From the NCBI RefSeq assembly GCF_018139145.2, contig NC_059476.1:13261001-13325000 (forward strand): a stretch of 64,000 nt of DNA, read 5' to 3'. Below, one piece after another: positions 36,815 to 51,235 of this stretch. Each line of letters opens with the position of its first letter. Within the stretch, counting starts at the first letter, position 1. The position numbers and the translations under genes were made by a program. This DNA is from Gymnogyps californianus (Eukaryota > Chordata > Aves > Accipitriformes > Cathartidae). The notes under the pieces are model-generated. The model saw nothing but the letters and a program-made list of their open reading frames with translations. It made no database searches and was not told the origin of the DNA.

Positions 36815-39571
36815 AAGCACGCAACCAATGTGAGATCCTAAAAAAGAAAACCAATTGAGGTCAGATTTCCAGAGTGAAGTCTCTAACTCTTTCTTTCCTC
36901 AGTTGATTTGAGATGGTGCAGATGGGTGAAATAGACCCTAAGTAGTCCAGAGTTTCTTGGTGAACTGGAATTTCCTTTGTAAGAGAAGCAGAAAAATCGT
37001 CTGTGTTTGGACTATAAAAGAAAGGGCTGTTTCAGATTCCTTGTTGGTTTAGGTGTTGACCGTCACTGTGCGACCTGTGTTTTATCAGGTTAGTGCATAC
37101 TCTAAATTTACCATCTCATTCACATAATCAGCATCTGGGGGGGGCAGGTGGAAATTATTCCTCTAATGGTTAGTAATCATTCAATTGCCAGACTAAGTTT
37201 GCTAATGTACGGTGCCTAACCTTTTTTTTTTCCTACCATCATTGTCCTTCAGTTTATATAGTTCTTCCTCCCTCATGCTTAATCCTCTCTGATGCATTTA
37301 TTTAGAATAATCCTATCTCCTCTCAGCCTTCAATTTGCAGGCTAAGCCAGCTAAGCTCTTTTCATCTTCTCCTGAAAACATGCACTCCATTCTTTGGTAG
37401 TCTCTCTTTGTTCTTTGTCCCATTTCAGCTTCTTGAATTTGACAGAGTTATAGAGTACGTTCATGTAGCCTTGGACAACAGCTAATTACCTTATACGTGC
37501 TGGTGATAACCTCTCCCCAATACACTGCTGGAGTTGCATTTGTCTTGTTTCACATCAGCTGCACAGCAGGGGGTTCAGGTTCATCCAGAGACTTCCTTCC
37601 TTCAAAACTGAGGTCTTTCTCCTCTGCTTCCAGAGGATGTGTTCTCCGAGTACAGTAACAACTCCTGCATTAGTCTGCAGTGAATGACTTCACGTTATTG
37701 AGATTAAACTGCTGGTGGGCCATGTTCTCATCTGAAATGCAGAGCGAATCTTGACTCATTTCATTAGCTAAAACGAAGTGACCTCGGATTTCCAGCCATG
37801 TAACAGATTCATCTTTAAACAGCCTCCTGGATGAGCTATCTATAGCTACTCTGGAGGCCATTAAAAAGTAGTGTTTATAACATATTGTGTTGCGCATAAT
37901 GTTCTACAAAGAGAGGGTGCTTTTGCCATGACATATGGTATACAATATAAATGAACTCTGGTGTAACAAATTAAAAAGCTTTTACAGCAGCCTCTAAATA
38001 CTATTGATGGCTCCCGAGTGCTACCTAGGCTGGCCACCAGTCAAATAATTACAGTCTCTACACCAAGTGCCAGAGTGCATTTTGTTGACTAACTGCTTCT
38101 ACAGAGAGCTATGCAGTCTATTTCCATGAGATATACTATCCATAAAGCACCATCCATTTTGACAGCAAAATTGCAAAAGCACAATGTGTTACCAGGTGTC
38201 ATTCAAAGAATGGAGGTTGTAATGAAGTGGCCATTTTAAAAATCTCTCTGATGATCTTTCCTTAACACTTGCAGCTTTTGTTATAGCAAAAGAAACTCAT
38301 CATGACGTAAGGCCTCTCCAAAGCTTGCTGAAGTCTCTCACTGGCACAGGAGCACTCTCCTGTCTATGCATGATGGAAAAACTGGTGAGTAGGGCTGGCT
38401 GAAATACGGCAACTGAAAATGTTTCCAGTGAATGAAGGGGTCCGCTTCTGTAGGGAGGGAGAGCCTGCCAGAAAACACCCAATTTCCTGAAACCTGGCTT
38501 TGTGTTTAAGAGAAAATTCTATTCATTTGCACTAAAATAAACTTCCAGAAACAAAACCAAACAAACAAAACCAACACCAACCATCATCAGTTTTCACTTC
38601 TGTTTCTGGGAGGTTACCAAAAAAATCTTAAGATGACCTCTTTTCATCATTTAAAGACGTTTATCTGTTAAATCATCTAAGGGATAGGGTTTTTGTGTTG
38701 TTGGGGTTTGTTTGGTTGGTTTTTTTTCAAATCTATGCAATAGGGTACCTAGCAAAATCTCCTTGTTTGTCCCACCTGAGTACAGCAAAAGATAAGGTGA
38801 GCGAAGGGTATTCCACAGCTCTGAAAGTACTCCATTTATCACAGGAAAATTGCTCCTTCTTTTTCTGGCCTATGTATATATAAATACTGTTATATTGGTA
38901 TTGCTATGTATTTCCATGCTGATTCCAAAGTGGAAAGCAAGCAACAAGCATAGCCACATTATTTGAGATCCTGTCTTGTTTTGAGGCACACATCCTAGAA
39001 TGATGGGTGCATTGCCTTATTACTGGATTATCCCCCTTAAGCTGTGTGCAAGCCAGGTTTAAACCTACACCACAGCTTTCCACAGTTAAAGGTTTACTGT
39101 CAAACAAGCTGTACTGGTTTGTGACAAAATTGCTATGACATTATGACTTTACTTTAATAGGCACTGGCAATACATTCATCAATCATGGATACTATATTTC
39201 AGCTGGAAAGAACTTGTCCTACTGTCTGACTTAGAACAGAGTAACAACATTAAATACCTACATAGCAAGTGAGAGTATATGTTTGTAGTCTTTCGGTGTA
39301 CAGAAGTTTTGAAAGCAGTCATTTTCTGGTAAAGACTAGTGAGAGGATGCATGCAGAATTTAAAGCAAGGAAGATGATGAATGGCAAAGAACAAAGGATT
39401 CTGGAATTTTACTGCATTCTGTATTTATTAACCATTTTATGACCTTGTGAAAAAGATAGGTTTAGAAACATCTGTGCCCAGGACACAACGTGTTCTGCAA
39501 TAATTTAGGAAATGCCCTTCCCTCAGGTATACACATCCCTTCCTTCCAGACATTGCAATCCCAGACAACCT

Positions 39572-39575
<4 letters not shown>
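36815..39575. other. Non-coding stretch, no gene seen
   Basis: All frames are below 80 codons. A G8 run lies at 37137-37144. TGACGTAA, a CRE/C-EBP-like octamer, occurs at about 38303. No mobile element was recognised. Confidence 0.6.

Positions 39576-39611
<36 letters not shown>
39576..39611. repeat. A36 homopolymer
   Basis: The longest homopolymer in the window. The sequence to its left shows no recognisable retrocopy or SINE body, so it is probably a slippage-prone simple repeat; its exact length may be affected by sequencing error. Confidence 0.9.
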
Positions 39612-39613
<2 letters not shown>

Positions 39614-40499
39614 CTGAAATTATACTATCAGAAAAGCAATGTTTTATAAGGAATAAAGGAGGCAGCAGATTTCTGAAACCCCATTCCAGAACCCTAGCTC
39701 AAAGGGAATTAAAAAAAAGCCAATAGTTTTACCCTGTTATTTGTGACTAGCAGGTTTCTGTCAAAACCAATTAATGCTCCAGGCGAATATTGCAGTGTAC
39801 TCAGGGCCGTGTCTATCACTTAGAACAAAATACTGTTTACAAAGGGGAAAGGTTCCCACAAATCACAGTCCAGACGCACTAGATTTTGTAAGTGTCTAGA
39901 CAAATAGGACCATCCCCGTGCCAATGTTAATAAACTTTCACACATTCCAGTAAACACTTGGTAGCCCCATCTCTCAGTCAATCATTTTTAGCTCCTAATG
40001 AGAATGCTTTTAACTGTTAGTATTTGACTGTTAACACTAATTCCCTTAACTCAATGTCCCTTTGCCAAGCAAACAGCTTCAGTCTGGCTGTTATGCATGG
40101 TGGAAATCTACATTTTCCATCATCAGTGACTGCATATATATTTGAAGTACTAAAGGATTTAAAAAGCTTAAGGAGAAAATATTCTTGGTAGCTGACTTGA
40201 ACAAAGAAAAGTGTTAACCCTGGCAAGCAGAGATTGAGTTGAAAACAAGGTAATTAGAGAGAAACTAAAATGTCTTAGAACACATGTTTAACAGAATTAA
40301 GTCTACACTACTTCAGACATTAACAACATGCTTGCATTTGCAAACAACAATAAAAAAGAGGAGACTTTAACACCAGGCTTCAATTCCTCTAGTATGTTGC
40401 TAATGACAGTGAATGAGTCTCTAGATATCAGTGGTCTTGTACCCGAGAAATTACAATTGTGCATTCAGATAGTTTCATAAAGTAATATTTGTACAATGA
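39612..40499. other. Non-coding stretch, no gene seen
   Basis: Open frames are short and featureless. The DNA is AT-rich and carries no recognised repeat. Confidence 0.6.
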
Positions 40500-40960
40500 A
40501 TCTATTATATACCTTCTCTCTCTCTAAAAGTGAGGTTATGCTTTCAGATATAATTAGATAATAATATAATACTTAAATAACTTCCTAATTGCTTATTTCG
40601 GTTTAAATATGCTGATTTTTAATCTGATTAAGCAGCTATGAACAATTTTGTGTTATTTTGACCAGTCTATTAGCCATCTAATTTGGATCCTGAGGGTAGT
40701 AGATAAAAAATAACAACTAAAGCTATTTCAATGCCATAGCTGGGATACAGCAGCAGATTACCAATTACACTCAGAAGACAAATTACCAGTAGATTTCATC
40801 TTCCTTAAATAAATATCAATTTAAGACAAATAGGTCTGAAAATCACTGCATGCTGACAAGTAGTTTTATTGCTACCTTTAATGGAAAATTAGCAGTGGGC
40901 TAAAAGATCTGTGCAGCAGCTGAGGACATTCTCTGTTTTCACTGGATTAGGGCACAGCTG
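40500..40960. promoter_or_regulatory. AT-rich cluster of homeodomain-type sites (candidate only)
   Basis: A dense group of TAAT cores (TAATTA at 40551-40556, further TAAT/ATTA to about 40640), AATCTGATTA at 40621-40630 and a SOX-like AACAAT at 40641-40646, without simple-repeat structure. The pattern resembles developmental enhancers in gene deserts, but AT-rich DNA gives many such cores by chance. Confidence 0.15.
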
Positions 40961-43900
40961 CTTCAAGCATAGTACAGGTATGCTGAAAGGAGCAGAGAAA
41001 ATCTGGAGCAGGAGTCCAAAAGCTGCTGCACCGAGAACAGGACTTTATTTGACATTCACATCCATTTCTGCTAGACCTGGCTAACAGACTTTTCAAAGTC
41101 CCTAAAAATTAAGGGCATAACAATAAAATGATAATGCATTAAAATTACTTTTTCTCAGTATCCAAAAAAGTCTGTTCATACAGAGAGTAACTGTTGCCTG
41201 TTTAATTGCAGGACTATTTATATTGTAAGTTGCATCTTGTTATAGGTTAAATACATAGTTGCTTTGGATTTAACTTTATGATTTAAATGCAATTATGTAA
41301 TAGACTCAGTTATAAGAAATGTATAATTACTGTATGGCATGGGAAGCTGGATTCACATTGCAATGTAAATGAAAGAGCTTTTACTACTCCTGATATTAAC
41401 ACTGAGCAAACACTTAAATTGCTGACAAATTTGTACGTGTTCCTGTGGTCATTATCTGAATGGTTTGCGGACTTTATCTTCAGTATGGAAAATGAAGATT
41501 TCATGTCACAAAAGCTGTAAATGGCCAGGTAGTGGGAAGGCATTAGCACCAGACTCATCACATAAATCCAGCCTGTGAAATAAACCCAGCCTGCATTGAT
41601 ACCATATCTGCTCTCCAACTTGCAGATCACTGTTCATACCTTTTTCTTTACAAAACCCATGTTGCCTTGGGTACCTCCCCTTCTCCCCTAGTGATTCAAG
41701 TCTGGTAAGATTTGGTGGCTACTGGCCTCTAGATGGACTAGAAATTGCTGTTGTTTGCTGCTGGCATCCTGGTTCAATATTGCCTCCAGGGTGGAGCAGC
41801 CACTTTCCCAAAATGCCTTCCTGCTCCAACCCAAAATGCTCATGAAGACACAGCCTGAAGGTCACTGGGCTGAATGTCCACATCCCTGTTCCTCCTCTGG
41901 AATACCAGTTCGTACCCCAGTGAGACTTGTTCTCCAGGATAACAGCCCATTAAACCTCAATCACCAGTTATTTAAGTGAATACCACTGGGCTGTGAATAG
42001 TAGTAGCTAAAATAACACATATAATCAATTACCTGTTCCCTAGTAAGGGATTAATTAAATTAATATCTCCCATTTGTTTCATGACTGCCTATTGACTTCT
42101 TTGACAAAATAAAACTGGATGTAGCAAGCTCACTTCAGCTCCCATGTCACAGTCTGGTTGCCTTGATTAAATTAGCTATCTTATTCATTTATCATGAAAA
42201 TAAAGATGAGATCCCTTGAATATAACACGACTGAAATTGCTAGGTTCAGATAGAAGTAAACATCAGCCATACATAGCCCACTGGCAAAAAAAGAAAAAAA
42301 TTCAGTAGCAGAACAGCAGCTTGTCAGGTTTTATTTGTAGTTAAATGGAACAGGTGTAATAAATGTGAATTGTGACAAAAAGGGATTATGTGAGAAAAAA
42401 TAAAGTATCGTTAGTTCTGAAAAATGTTTTACAGTTCTCTTTTCTCACTGGCTACTATGAGCTAATTTATAAATGTTTGAGTTTTGGCAACCACACCTCT
42501 TGGGTTTTATAATCTCAATAGCCTAGGATAGCTAAACATACAGGTTTTATAAAAAAACACGTTTTGCATTGTTTAGACTTGGTAGGGGGAGGGGTAGGCT
42601 GATGTGTCATACCTGGAAATAAATAGGAACAGTTAAAATTTGAAACCACCTTAACATATATTTTGGGAAAACAATGGTTGCAGCAAATATTTGCAAGTCA
42701 AATCCCAGCGATTTTCTTCTCTTCTTACGAAAAGTCCTTCCCACTTTTCAAAGGATTAGTTATATATTAAAAGAGAGACTTTCTCTACTGGGGTAAACTG
42801 TCTTTCAAATATTTCTGACTCAAGCATAAATCCATTTACCTTTCACAGGGTGGTTTGTAGTTCTTTTTCTGGTGCTCATTAATTAATAAACAAATCTGCA
42901 TTTAAGACAGCCTGTTTTTCACTCAGACTTATCTTCTTTCATTTGCTGCACTGAGACTTCACCAACTTACCAAGAGTAGGTCTCTGCAAAACAGTACAAA
43001 AAGAATTCTGAAAAAATAATAATCAGGAAAGCCAAAATGTTTAGGAGAAGTTCATGTAAAGCTCCAGGTAGCCCAAATTATGATGGTTTAGAGATGTCCA
43101 TTTGCTCTTGTCCCGCACTGGAACAGTTGTCTTTCAAACTCTCATTCAAATGTTTCCAAAAGAGTTAATTATGTCAGAGACACCTGTTTTCTTGCTAAAA
43201 AGCACAAAAGATTTTTGCAATTAGAAAAATCTCTTGACAGGCAGAAGTGAGCACCAAGCCCTTGGCCTCTCAAATCTCGTCAACAAAAATCTCTCTCAAA
43301 ATCATGAACTCACACCCGCAGGGTTCCAAGATTTGGCTCAAGCAGCCTGTTCTTGAAATTTCATTTTTGGCAAAAAGGGATCCAATCACATCTAGCTTTC
43401 ATATTTCTGGTTGTTGTTTTCAGTAACAACCTCTTAACCTCAGAGAAAAAAAAAAAGAGGCCATGAGATTTTAAAACTCTGAAAAAATACATGTCCCTTT
43501 TACTTTGATCTCATGCACCTGCATAAACAACATTGTATGTGGAAATGCTAGAGATTATTTCTAGCGTTTTAAATGTCAAAAAAATCCAAACAGACAAAAA
43601 AAGGAAAATCTATGAGCAAAGCACAGGAGAAGTCCTTGCTTTTTAATTCTCATTTCTGTTGAATTTTCATTTCATGCAGAATAAGATTAGCATCCCACTT
43701 CTCTCTTTTTAATGGTGAAGCTGTTTTAACTCTTATAAAAGAGACCATTTCTTCCCGGTTTCCACTTGGAGAAGGTAGCAGTTAGGATCCTGAAGGCTTG
43801 TCCTGTTGCAAGATGGCAGCAGCTACTCCTGGATGGAGAAATTTACCTTTTCCTTTTCAAAAGAAAAACTAAACAAAAACAGGCACATTAGCAACCTAAT

Positions 43901-46878
43901 CTTCCACAAAATGCATGTGTTTAGAAAAATGCGATTAAAAAAATCTATTAAAAATGAGGAAATAAATAAGCATCCCAAAAGCAGAAAGACAGATTGGCTG
44001 GGGTGCACCGCAGAGGCTTGCAGTGCTACACAGAGCAGTCTCTACTGTGCAGGCATTAAATCAGCAGGAAAATGTTCTCTCTTTCTCCAGCCAAAAAGAT
44101 TTGAAAGTTAACAATGGAAATTGAATATGAATGCAAGACTTAAGGGGGAGAAACAGCATTTATAAGAATGACCTCTGGCTTATACATGTGTACGTAGCAC
44201 ACCTGCTGCTGACAGCTCACCAACTTACATTTATTTTTCAAATGCCCAGTCTTTTTCTACTTATTTTTCCCCAATGAGCTCAGAAAGAAAGAAAAAAAAC
44301 CTGGAAAGAAAGTCTTTAGAAAACACTCATTTTTGTAAGAGAGACCATAGCTGTCTTTCTGGATACAGAGATTCACAGCCAAATGAGGGCAACAGCAGAG
44401 AAAGACAAAGGTGCAGCCCAGCAGCCACTCCCGGAAAATGCGTTTTCACAAATAGTCTCGCTTTGCACTCGTGCTTGCAGGCACTTGCAAATTACCCTCA
44501 AGAAGAGGAAAGTGGCATGCAAGAATATTTCAAAAGGATGGGAGGAGGGGCAGGGGAATATGTCTATATAAAAAATATTACTTGTAGTTTTGATAGATTT
44601 GGAACTGGAAGGGAAAATCTACGACACTACAAGAGAGAGGTAACGTACGCAGCTCTCCTTTTACCCAACAAGGAATTACTGGAGATGTAGAGGGAAAAGC
44701 AGGACAGCAAAGTACCGTATCATTTGAACATGATGTTTGGCAGCTCTCTTGCTCTCTGAGGCAAGGACACTGGACTGCCAACGGATAATACATCTTCCCA
44801 ATATGCTGAAGTTATTTCGAATAGCAGAGTGGGCAAGCAAGGACTGAAGGACATATCTAAGCCTTACCTCACCTGAGCAGTCAGAAGCAAAGCTGCAATA
44901 GGATTTTAGTTTTACAGGCAAGATCCTAGGCAGAGCTGGAGACTAATATCTTAGGAAGCAATATTTTCTCACAATTGACTCATTTTGTATTAATCGATAA
45001 ACCAGTTTTTGCTAAGCTTGAAAACTAGCCTCCTGAAAAATTTTCATCCCAAAAGATTAGAGTATGGGAAAAAAAAATTAGAAGCCACTTGAACAGGAAC
45101 CAGGTGTTTGAGTAAAGAGAGGATCAGTGACACATCATTTTCTGAGCAAAGTTGGACACAGGTATTTCCAGGGAAGATAGGAAGCGTTCAGTGGTGTTGG
45201 CCCCTGCTCATCACCTTCTGATCACTTTCAACTGGCAGGAGGGCTGCTTTCACTTTTGAGCAAAACAGGAGTTGAACAGGAATGCTGAGAGCCACGGTAC
45301 ACTGCCTCCCTGTATTTGCCCTAAACAAGAGGGAAGCAATGCCAGGGCAAATAAATATACCAGACGCAGTAGAGAGGAGGAGATGAGATTTTCCTACCCC
45401 TGCTACTCTCTCTTTCCTTGACACAGAGGTAAGGTGAGGGGCAGAGGAGGAATTAACACCTCTTTTTCAGATCACCTTGAAGATAACTTCAGGCAGACCT
45501 ACAAACTGTCCTGGACCACTTTCTAATATCATTCTTGTCTCTTTCTGCTACAAAGAACATAATCATCAACATTTTGAAAGGATGGGAAGAAAGTCTTTCC
45601 TGTGCTAGAGGACCAAAACAGGAGCAACATTCCCAAGGACCTATCAAATGTGTAACACAGATCATCTCATTTAAAGAGTTCTTCCCCCAAAATATGTACT
45701 GTAAAGAAAATATGAATACTTATACAGCATGTCTTTGTCTCCTATGAATAACATTTCCAAAAAAAGGGACGCAGCTTGCTGGCTAAATTATACCAGGTAG
45801 CCATATTTCAGACCTAAAAATTCTTGCCAAAATCCTATCTATTGATTTAAGGTATGCTCACTGATATCACATTATTAATTTTTCCCAGCTGTAAGCACTG
45901 TGGATCTGTAAGTGAAGCAGAGAAAGGTTAATCCAGTTTCTCACAAACTGTCTGTCTTACATTTGGCCAGGCAAGTCAGAATTAGGTACCGCTTCATAAA
46001 CCATCCATGCATTCAAATCTTCATTACCCCAGCATAGAAAATTTTACTGTTAATGGGAAATAAGCTGTTGAAAAGGACCAGTATGGCTACCAGGATTGCT
46101 CTTGTACCTTTTCAGTGGGTTCTCTACAGTGATTTTTGCTTCAGTCAAATAAGTAGAGTAGGTATAGTGAGTGCATAGGGCTTTCCAGGTACCCCACGCA
46201 GCAGGAAAAGGTATACAGTAGAAACAACAGTTCCTCTTAATAGAGCTCGTAAAGAAAGTTGGAACGTGTTCTTTCACTATATGCTGAGTATGAAAAGGTT
46301 GCATTTAATACCTGCTGCCCTTTTCTGAGCAGAGCTGTGGATCTCCTCTGAGCTGATAATGACTTTTTGGTACTCTCGTAGCTTCTTCCTTCTCAGTCAT
46401 TCAAGATAGAAAGTCCCGTTTTCAGCAATTTCAGAAACAGTGATCTGAGAGTACAGTGGTGAGGAATGACTCAATTACTCAGACCTGTTGGTGACACATG
46501 CAAAGCAAATGTATCTATCTTATTAAAAAAAAAAGCCTTAAAGTTCAATGAAAAACAAAGAAATATTACTTTCCTTGGGTGTCTCCTCTTTATTGAATAT
46601 AAGCATGTATCAATTAATGATAATGGGAATTATGTGTACACAAAGTGGAAGAACAGGACAATAAATATTTTACCAATTCATTGTACTTTTTCCAGAACAA
46701 ATATCATATAATATAAATATCTCTATATATGTACACTTTGTGATTAATTTTGTGTGACAATACAAGCTACCTATTGTTTTTTCCTTGACTAAAATTGCAG
46801 TCCTGAGTTTTAAAAGACTGTAATTGGTCTGCTAACTAGAATATTAGTAAGAGGATTTTTTTTTTTTTTTCCTTTTAG
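40961..46878. other. Non-coding stretch, no gene seen
   Basis: The longest frame is 44274-44690 on the + strand (138 codons); its product is Lys-, Arg- and Glu-rich at the start and shows no domain. Frames at 41310-41630 and 43806-44111 are also featureless. A GC-richer piece lies at 41.79-41.93 kb. Near 44.87 kb the - strand has two overlapping donor-like sites (CAG, gtgaggtaag) preceded by a poor acceptor. At the right end a T15 tract (46856-46870) followed by ccttttag forms the acceptor of the next entry, with TGCTAAC near 46.83 kb as a good branch point. Confidence 0.55.
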
Positions 46879-46947
46879 TTGCCTGGATAACGTCTTCCTG
46901 CTACATTCCATGGTTAAACCAGAGCTCTGATCACTACAGTACCTTTG
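46879..46947 (+). other. Possible 69-nt exon (splice-flanked open segment)
   Basis: The acceptor is a T15 tract followed by ccttttag ending at 46878. The donor is ACCTTTG then gtaagaat at 46948. One frame is open: two leading bases, 22 codons containing SSCYIPWLNQSSDHYSTF, then one trailing base. The lead-in phase fits the end of the segment at 19867-19949 and the trailing phase fits the acceptor at 52161. The product is not recognised. The AGs between the branch point and the T tract weaken the acceptor slightly. Chance is a real alternative. Confidence 0.28.
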
Positions 46948-49900
46948 GTAAGAATATGCTGGCTCCTGTAGCTGCATGAACCCAGGAAACACCAAAAAGA
47001 CAAAACAGAATCCTTCCACCTGATAATCAGTGATATCAAAGTCATACAAATTTCAAAAGTTTCCTACTTACTGTGAAATGACAGCAACAGTTCTGAGGAA
47101 GGAAAAAACATCCTTGGCACAACACAGGAGTTTTCTAGCAGCCACAATCTGACTCAGAATCATAAAGATCTGTGGAGAATTGGTTGGAAGATCAAACAGT
47201 ATTTTGCAAAAATTTCCCAGCACATTTATTCACCTCCAAATCTCTTTTTTCTTGAGGAGACATCAACAGGATTTATTCTCAAAAGAGTGATTTGGATGCT
47301 AAAGAGTTCTGCAAACTGTCACTTTTTTATTATTTGACTTGGTGATAAACTGAGCTGAAATCCACCCTGACTAAGGAGAATGCAAGTCTGTGCATCACCC
47401 CAGGAAAAGAGCAAGGAATTAATTGTCAAACTGATTCCCCAAATGTATCCAATCTTGTAATACTGAAATTATTACCTGGTCCTGACACAGACCTTCTGCC
47501 TCTTGCACACCTAGCCAGCTCCTGGGACTGCAGGAAGGGGTTACAGCTCTTGCTCTTTCTCCACTTTGTCTCAAGGGGGAGCCAATTAGAAGTTAATTAT
47601 CTTCTTGATATCCAAAATCGCAGTCGAAGTGGAAAGAATAAACCCCCCTTATGCATCAGTCAGCAACAGATATGATGACATATCCCCTTCCTTTAGATCA
47701 GTCTATGCCATCCGTGCAACCCAAATAAATAAGAACCAGAGGGTGAAGTTTACTAGGAACAGATGAGAGTGGAACTGTTAGCTAAAAATTCATCTGCATG
47801 GGGAGAAGTACTGTGTTTGAAAGAGTCCTCCATATGGAAGAAAAAACAAGATCTTTTGCTAAAATAAAGATGGATTTGCCCTGTTTATATGGCATTTTTC
47901 CGTAATCAAGAGTGAATACTATACAGTGGTTTAGACTAATTTGTTTTACAGCTGAATCCTGCCGTACCTAACTCAGTGCTATTTGCTCCTCAGCCACCAC
48001 AAAACATTGATCCTGGGAGGATTTTCCACCTGCAGGGTCATTTCTGAGTGACATACTGAGTCACTTCTGGATGGAGTGCAGTCTTTGGCCTATCTGGCTT
48101 CCAGCAATCATTTGGAAGAGCTTTTATCAAGTATTAACCACTGAGTAGAAACTTGTTTAATTCCTGGACCTTAGGCAAGAAGTCTTGGTGTGCAGAAACA
48201 ACTTAAAAGAGCAACAGGCTTCACAAATCCAGAGCAAATTTTGTTTATTCGCTGATGAAAGGGACACCAAGGCAGCAGCAGCTCCTCAGAACAGTTTTTT
48301 TCCCCCAAAAAAACAGTAAGATGCTGTTTCCTAAGGGCAGCAGCTCTGCATGGCTCCACTGCAGCTGGAGTTAATTATGTCCACCTAGAAATGGTCTCCG
48401 TCATACCTAAAGGGATTCCCAGAGAGATAAGTAGTGTATGCAAGTCTGCAAAGTTAATATATGTCAAAGGCATGAAGGATGACTCAAAGGCAAAATGGAG
48501 ATCACTGCAAAGATCTGGGAGCTACAAACTGAATTTTACAATCTGCCGTGAATATCTTAAAAGCAAGGGAAACAGTGGCAGGAGAGGCTCCCTGCTCACG
48601 GTTCCATGGCAAAAGCAGGAAGGTCACACTCAGCAGAATGAAAAGGCAGAAAAATAATCAAGAAATCTTTCCTACCAACAGAAGTGGGGTTAGCTTGCTT
48701 CAGCCCTCTGTTCAGAAAAAAAAAAAAAAAAAGAAAGAAAAAGAAGGAAAAAAGAGGCATTCTTTAGAAAGGAGAAGAAAGTAATTCCTGGCATGGTTCC
48801 CCACACTGCTGTCTGCATCAGAGCACTTTGAGGAAGACACTTTTATTTGCTCTGCTAAACAAGGCAATGAAAACACATTCTCAGTGTTGGTCAAAGATTC
48901 TGGGAGGTGTAAAATGTTTCTAAACCATGTACAATTCTCAGCCTTTGGAAAGTGAATGATGTTTTGAAATAAAAAGGCAGTGTTCCCCTAGAAAATCTTC
49001 CCTTGTTCCTCAGCTTCCTTAGGGTTTTTCTTTTTAAGCAGGAAATAGGGAAAAATGAGAGAAAAATATTTTGAAAAAGTGTTTCCACCCCAACCAATCC
49101 CATCCCAGTTTGAAAAACACATCAGAGTATTTTACAAGGGGATAATATCATTATTTTTCTTTAGCCAGTATTCTCCCACCATCATATGTCATTTTATACT
49201 TACATGGGCCAACTACCACAGAAGCTGAAATTGATTTTGATCTGTGCAGTGAGCTTTTGAAGTCAGAATTAAGTATGGTTTTGCAATGAAGGAGATAAGT
49301 CACTGACAACTCAGTGGAAAAAATACACAGTGAATTTCAATAAGCATAGGAACGACCTTTGGTAAAGTCTCCCAGATGTGTACAAATTTGCGATTATTAC
49401 AAAGAAAAGCACAAGTAACAGTTGAAACTCAGACTGAGCCAATGACCCAACAAAAAGTTCTTTTCCCAGTTAAATGTGACTGGCAATAACTGCTACAGGA
49501 AAATCCAGAATAGCTTAATTTGACAATTAGTTGTTAGGAAAAATATATATATTAAATCCATTACAAGGTTCCAGACAGTTCAAGGGGACAATGCTTTCCT
49601 TCAGAGCCACCCAGGATAGATTGATACCTTCTCTTTACATTGTAGAAAACATGCAATCTGTCTATAACAACTGACATTGCACCATTGCAGAATGCATTAA
49701 CTTGGAGGTGGTGGCAACTCCCACATTTTTTATCTGTTGGGGATCTAAACAGAAAATTTTGTATTAGGCATGTCTGTGGGCAGCGGGGAGCACAACGGAG
49801 ATTTAAGAGAATAATATTGTATGAAAAAAGAAAGCAGAAGCTGTTCATTATAAAGACAATCCTAATAAAATGAGAATATTTAGTTGCTATGCATTGGGGA

Positions 49901-51235
49901 AAAAAACCAAAACAAAACACATCATTACCTGCAAAAGACTAACTTTCCTACACTGTTTAGCGTAACCTACCACCAGCCCATATCTGCAAGCTTGGGGTGA
50001 CCAGAGAAATCCCCACTAAGGACTAAGGCACAAGGGCAGGAATGCACCATTGCTCTACAATGTGTTTAAGCATTAGAAAAAAAAGAGTATACCAGGCAAA
50101 ATGGGTTAAGTGTTACGTACACCAAACCCTCACAGGGACCTCCATGGTATGAAGGGTGAAGCTACAGCAAAATCCAGGGAGCTCCTGCACACTCTGGGCC
50201 AGCCCTGTGCCTGCAGCGGGCCAGCTCTGCCACCAGTTAATGCAAGCACTTGCTTTCCTTCCCACTCCTCCTCAGTCAGCAGAACTCATGAAAGGTCTTC
50301 TGGTGCTCGGCCCCGTCCTGTCATGCTGTCTGACATATGGAGTTGAAACACAGCCACAATCCTGTCACTTGATATCACGCACAGGAAGACACAGCACCAA
50401 AGGCAGCTAAACTGGTATTTCAGGCATGATCAGAAACATGTACTTGTCAGTATGATAAAAATACTGCTGCAAAACAATGGACTCCTGCTGTTACTTAAAG
50501 TGCTGAAGTCTTTATATTCCAAGCAAAAAGCACTGATCCTGTAAAAGAGCTTTTGTTCCCAGAACTTGGTGGAGTTTTATGCTTAACAAACAGTATGGAA
50601 TTCACTGTGTAACAACTTGTGCATCTACACAGACTTGCCCAAACCAGGCTGAGGGAGCCCTTCTTTCAAATTTTAGGTACATGCAACCTTAGTGACTTTT
50701 TAAGAACTTATTTACGACTTGACTCTAAAATCCGTCACCTCTGAAGAGTGACCTGACCATCAGACAACGTTTCATATTTAGGCAGAATTTTAATTTTTTT
50801 TTTTTTTTTAAAGGAGACTGTCATTCATTTTCATTCTGCATCTAACTGGAATATCTGAAACCTCTGTATTTTCCATGGAGTTCAGTCAATATTTTTGGTC
50901 CACTTCTAATCCAGTCCCAATCTCCATTCACTTCCAACATAACAATAATTTCTTTTCTTGACTCTTACCTAACCAGAGGAGTGGAACTTATTTACATCAG
51001 TACAAAATATACTCATCTCTGTTCAGCTAAAATATGGAGCATTGTTATGCTTCCAGTAATTAGACACAGTCCATTTTGCTTCAATATTAAAGGAATGTTC
51101 TTTTCACTGGAAGGAAGGTGCTGATAATTGGCCCAGAGTATTTCCTTCAGGCATCTGTTAAGCTAATTACTGCTTAAGCTTACAGTCCTGCATTTTTTCC
51201 CCTACTGTGTGAGGGATGTTGGGAAAAAAAAAAAA
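46948..51235. other. Non-coding stretch, no gene seen
   Basis: A 119-codon frame on the - strand (49561-49920) and frames of up to 88 codons on the + strand near 48.4-48.8 kb have no motif. An A17-like run followed by a purine-rich tract lies at about 48.71-48.78 kb. A GC-richer patch lies at 50.17-50.33 kb. A T13-like run lies at about 50.80 kb. Confidence 0.55.

Noticed and set aside
42950..43010. 13-nt microexon on the - strand between tgttttgcag and gtaagttgg
   Set aside because: Both signals are good, but an exon of 13 nt with no supporting frame or transcript is more likely coincidence.
44274..44690. 138-codon open frame, + strand, the longest in the window
   Set aside because: No domain, signal peptide or family resemblance, and its length fits chance in 64 kb.
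49561..49920. 119-codon open frame, - strand
   Set aside because: No family resemblance or coding context.
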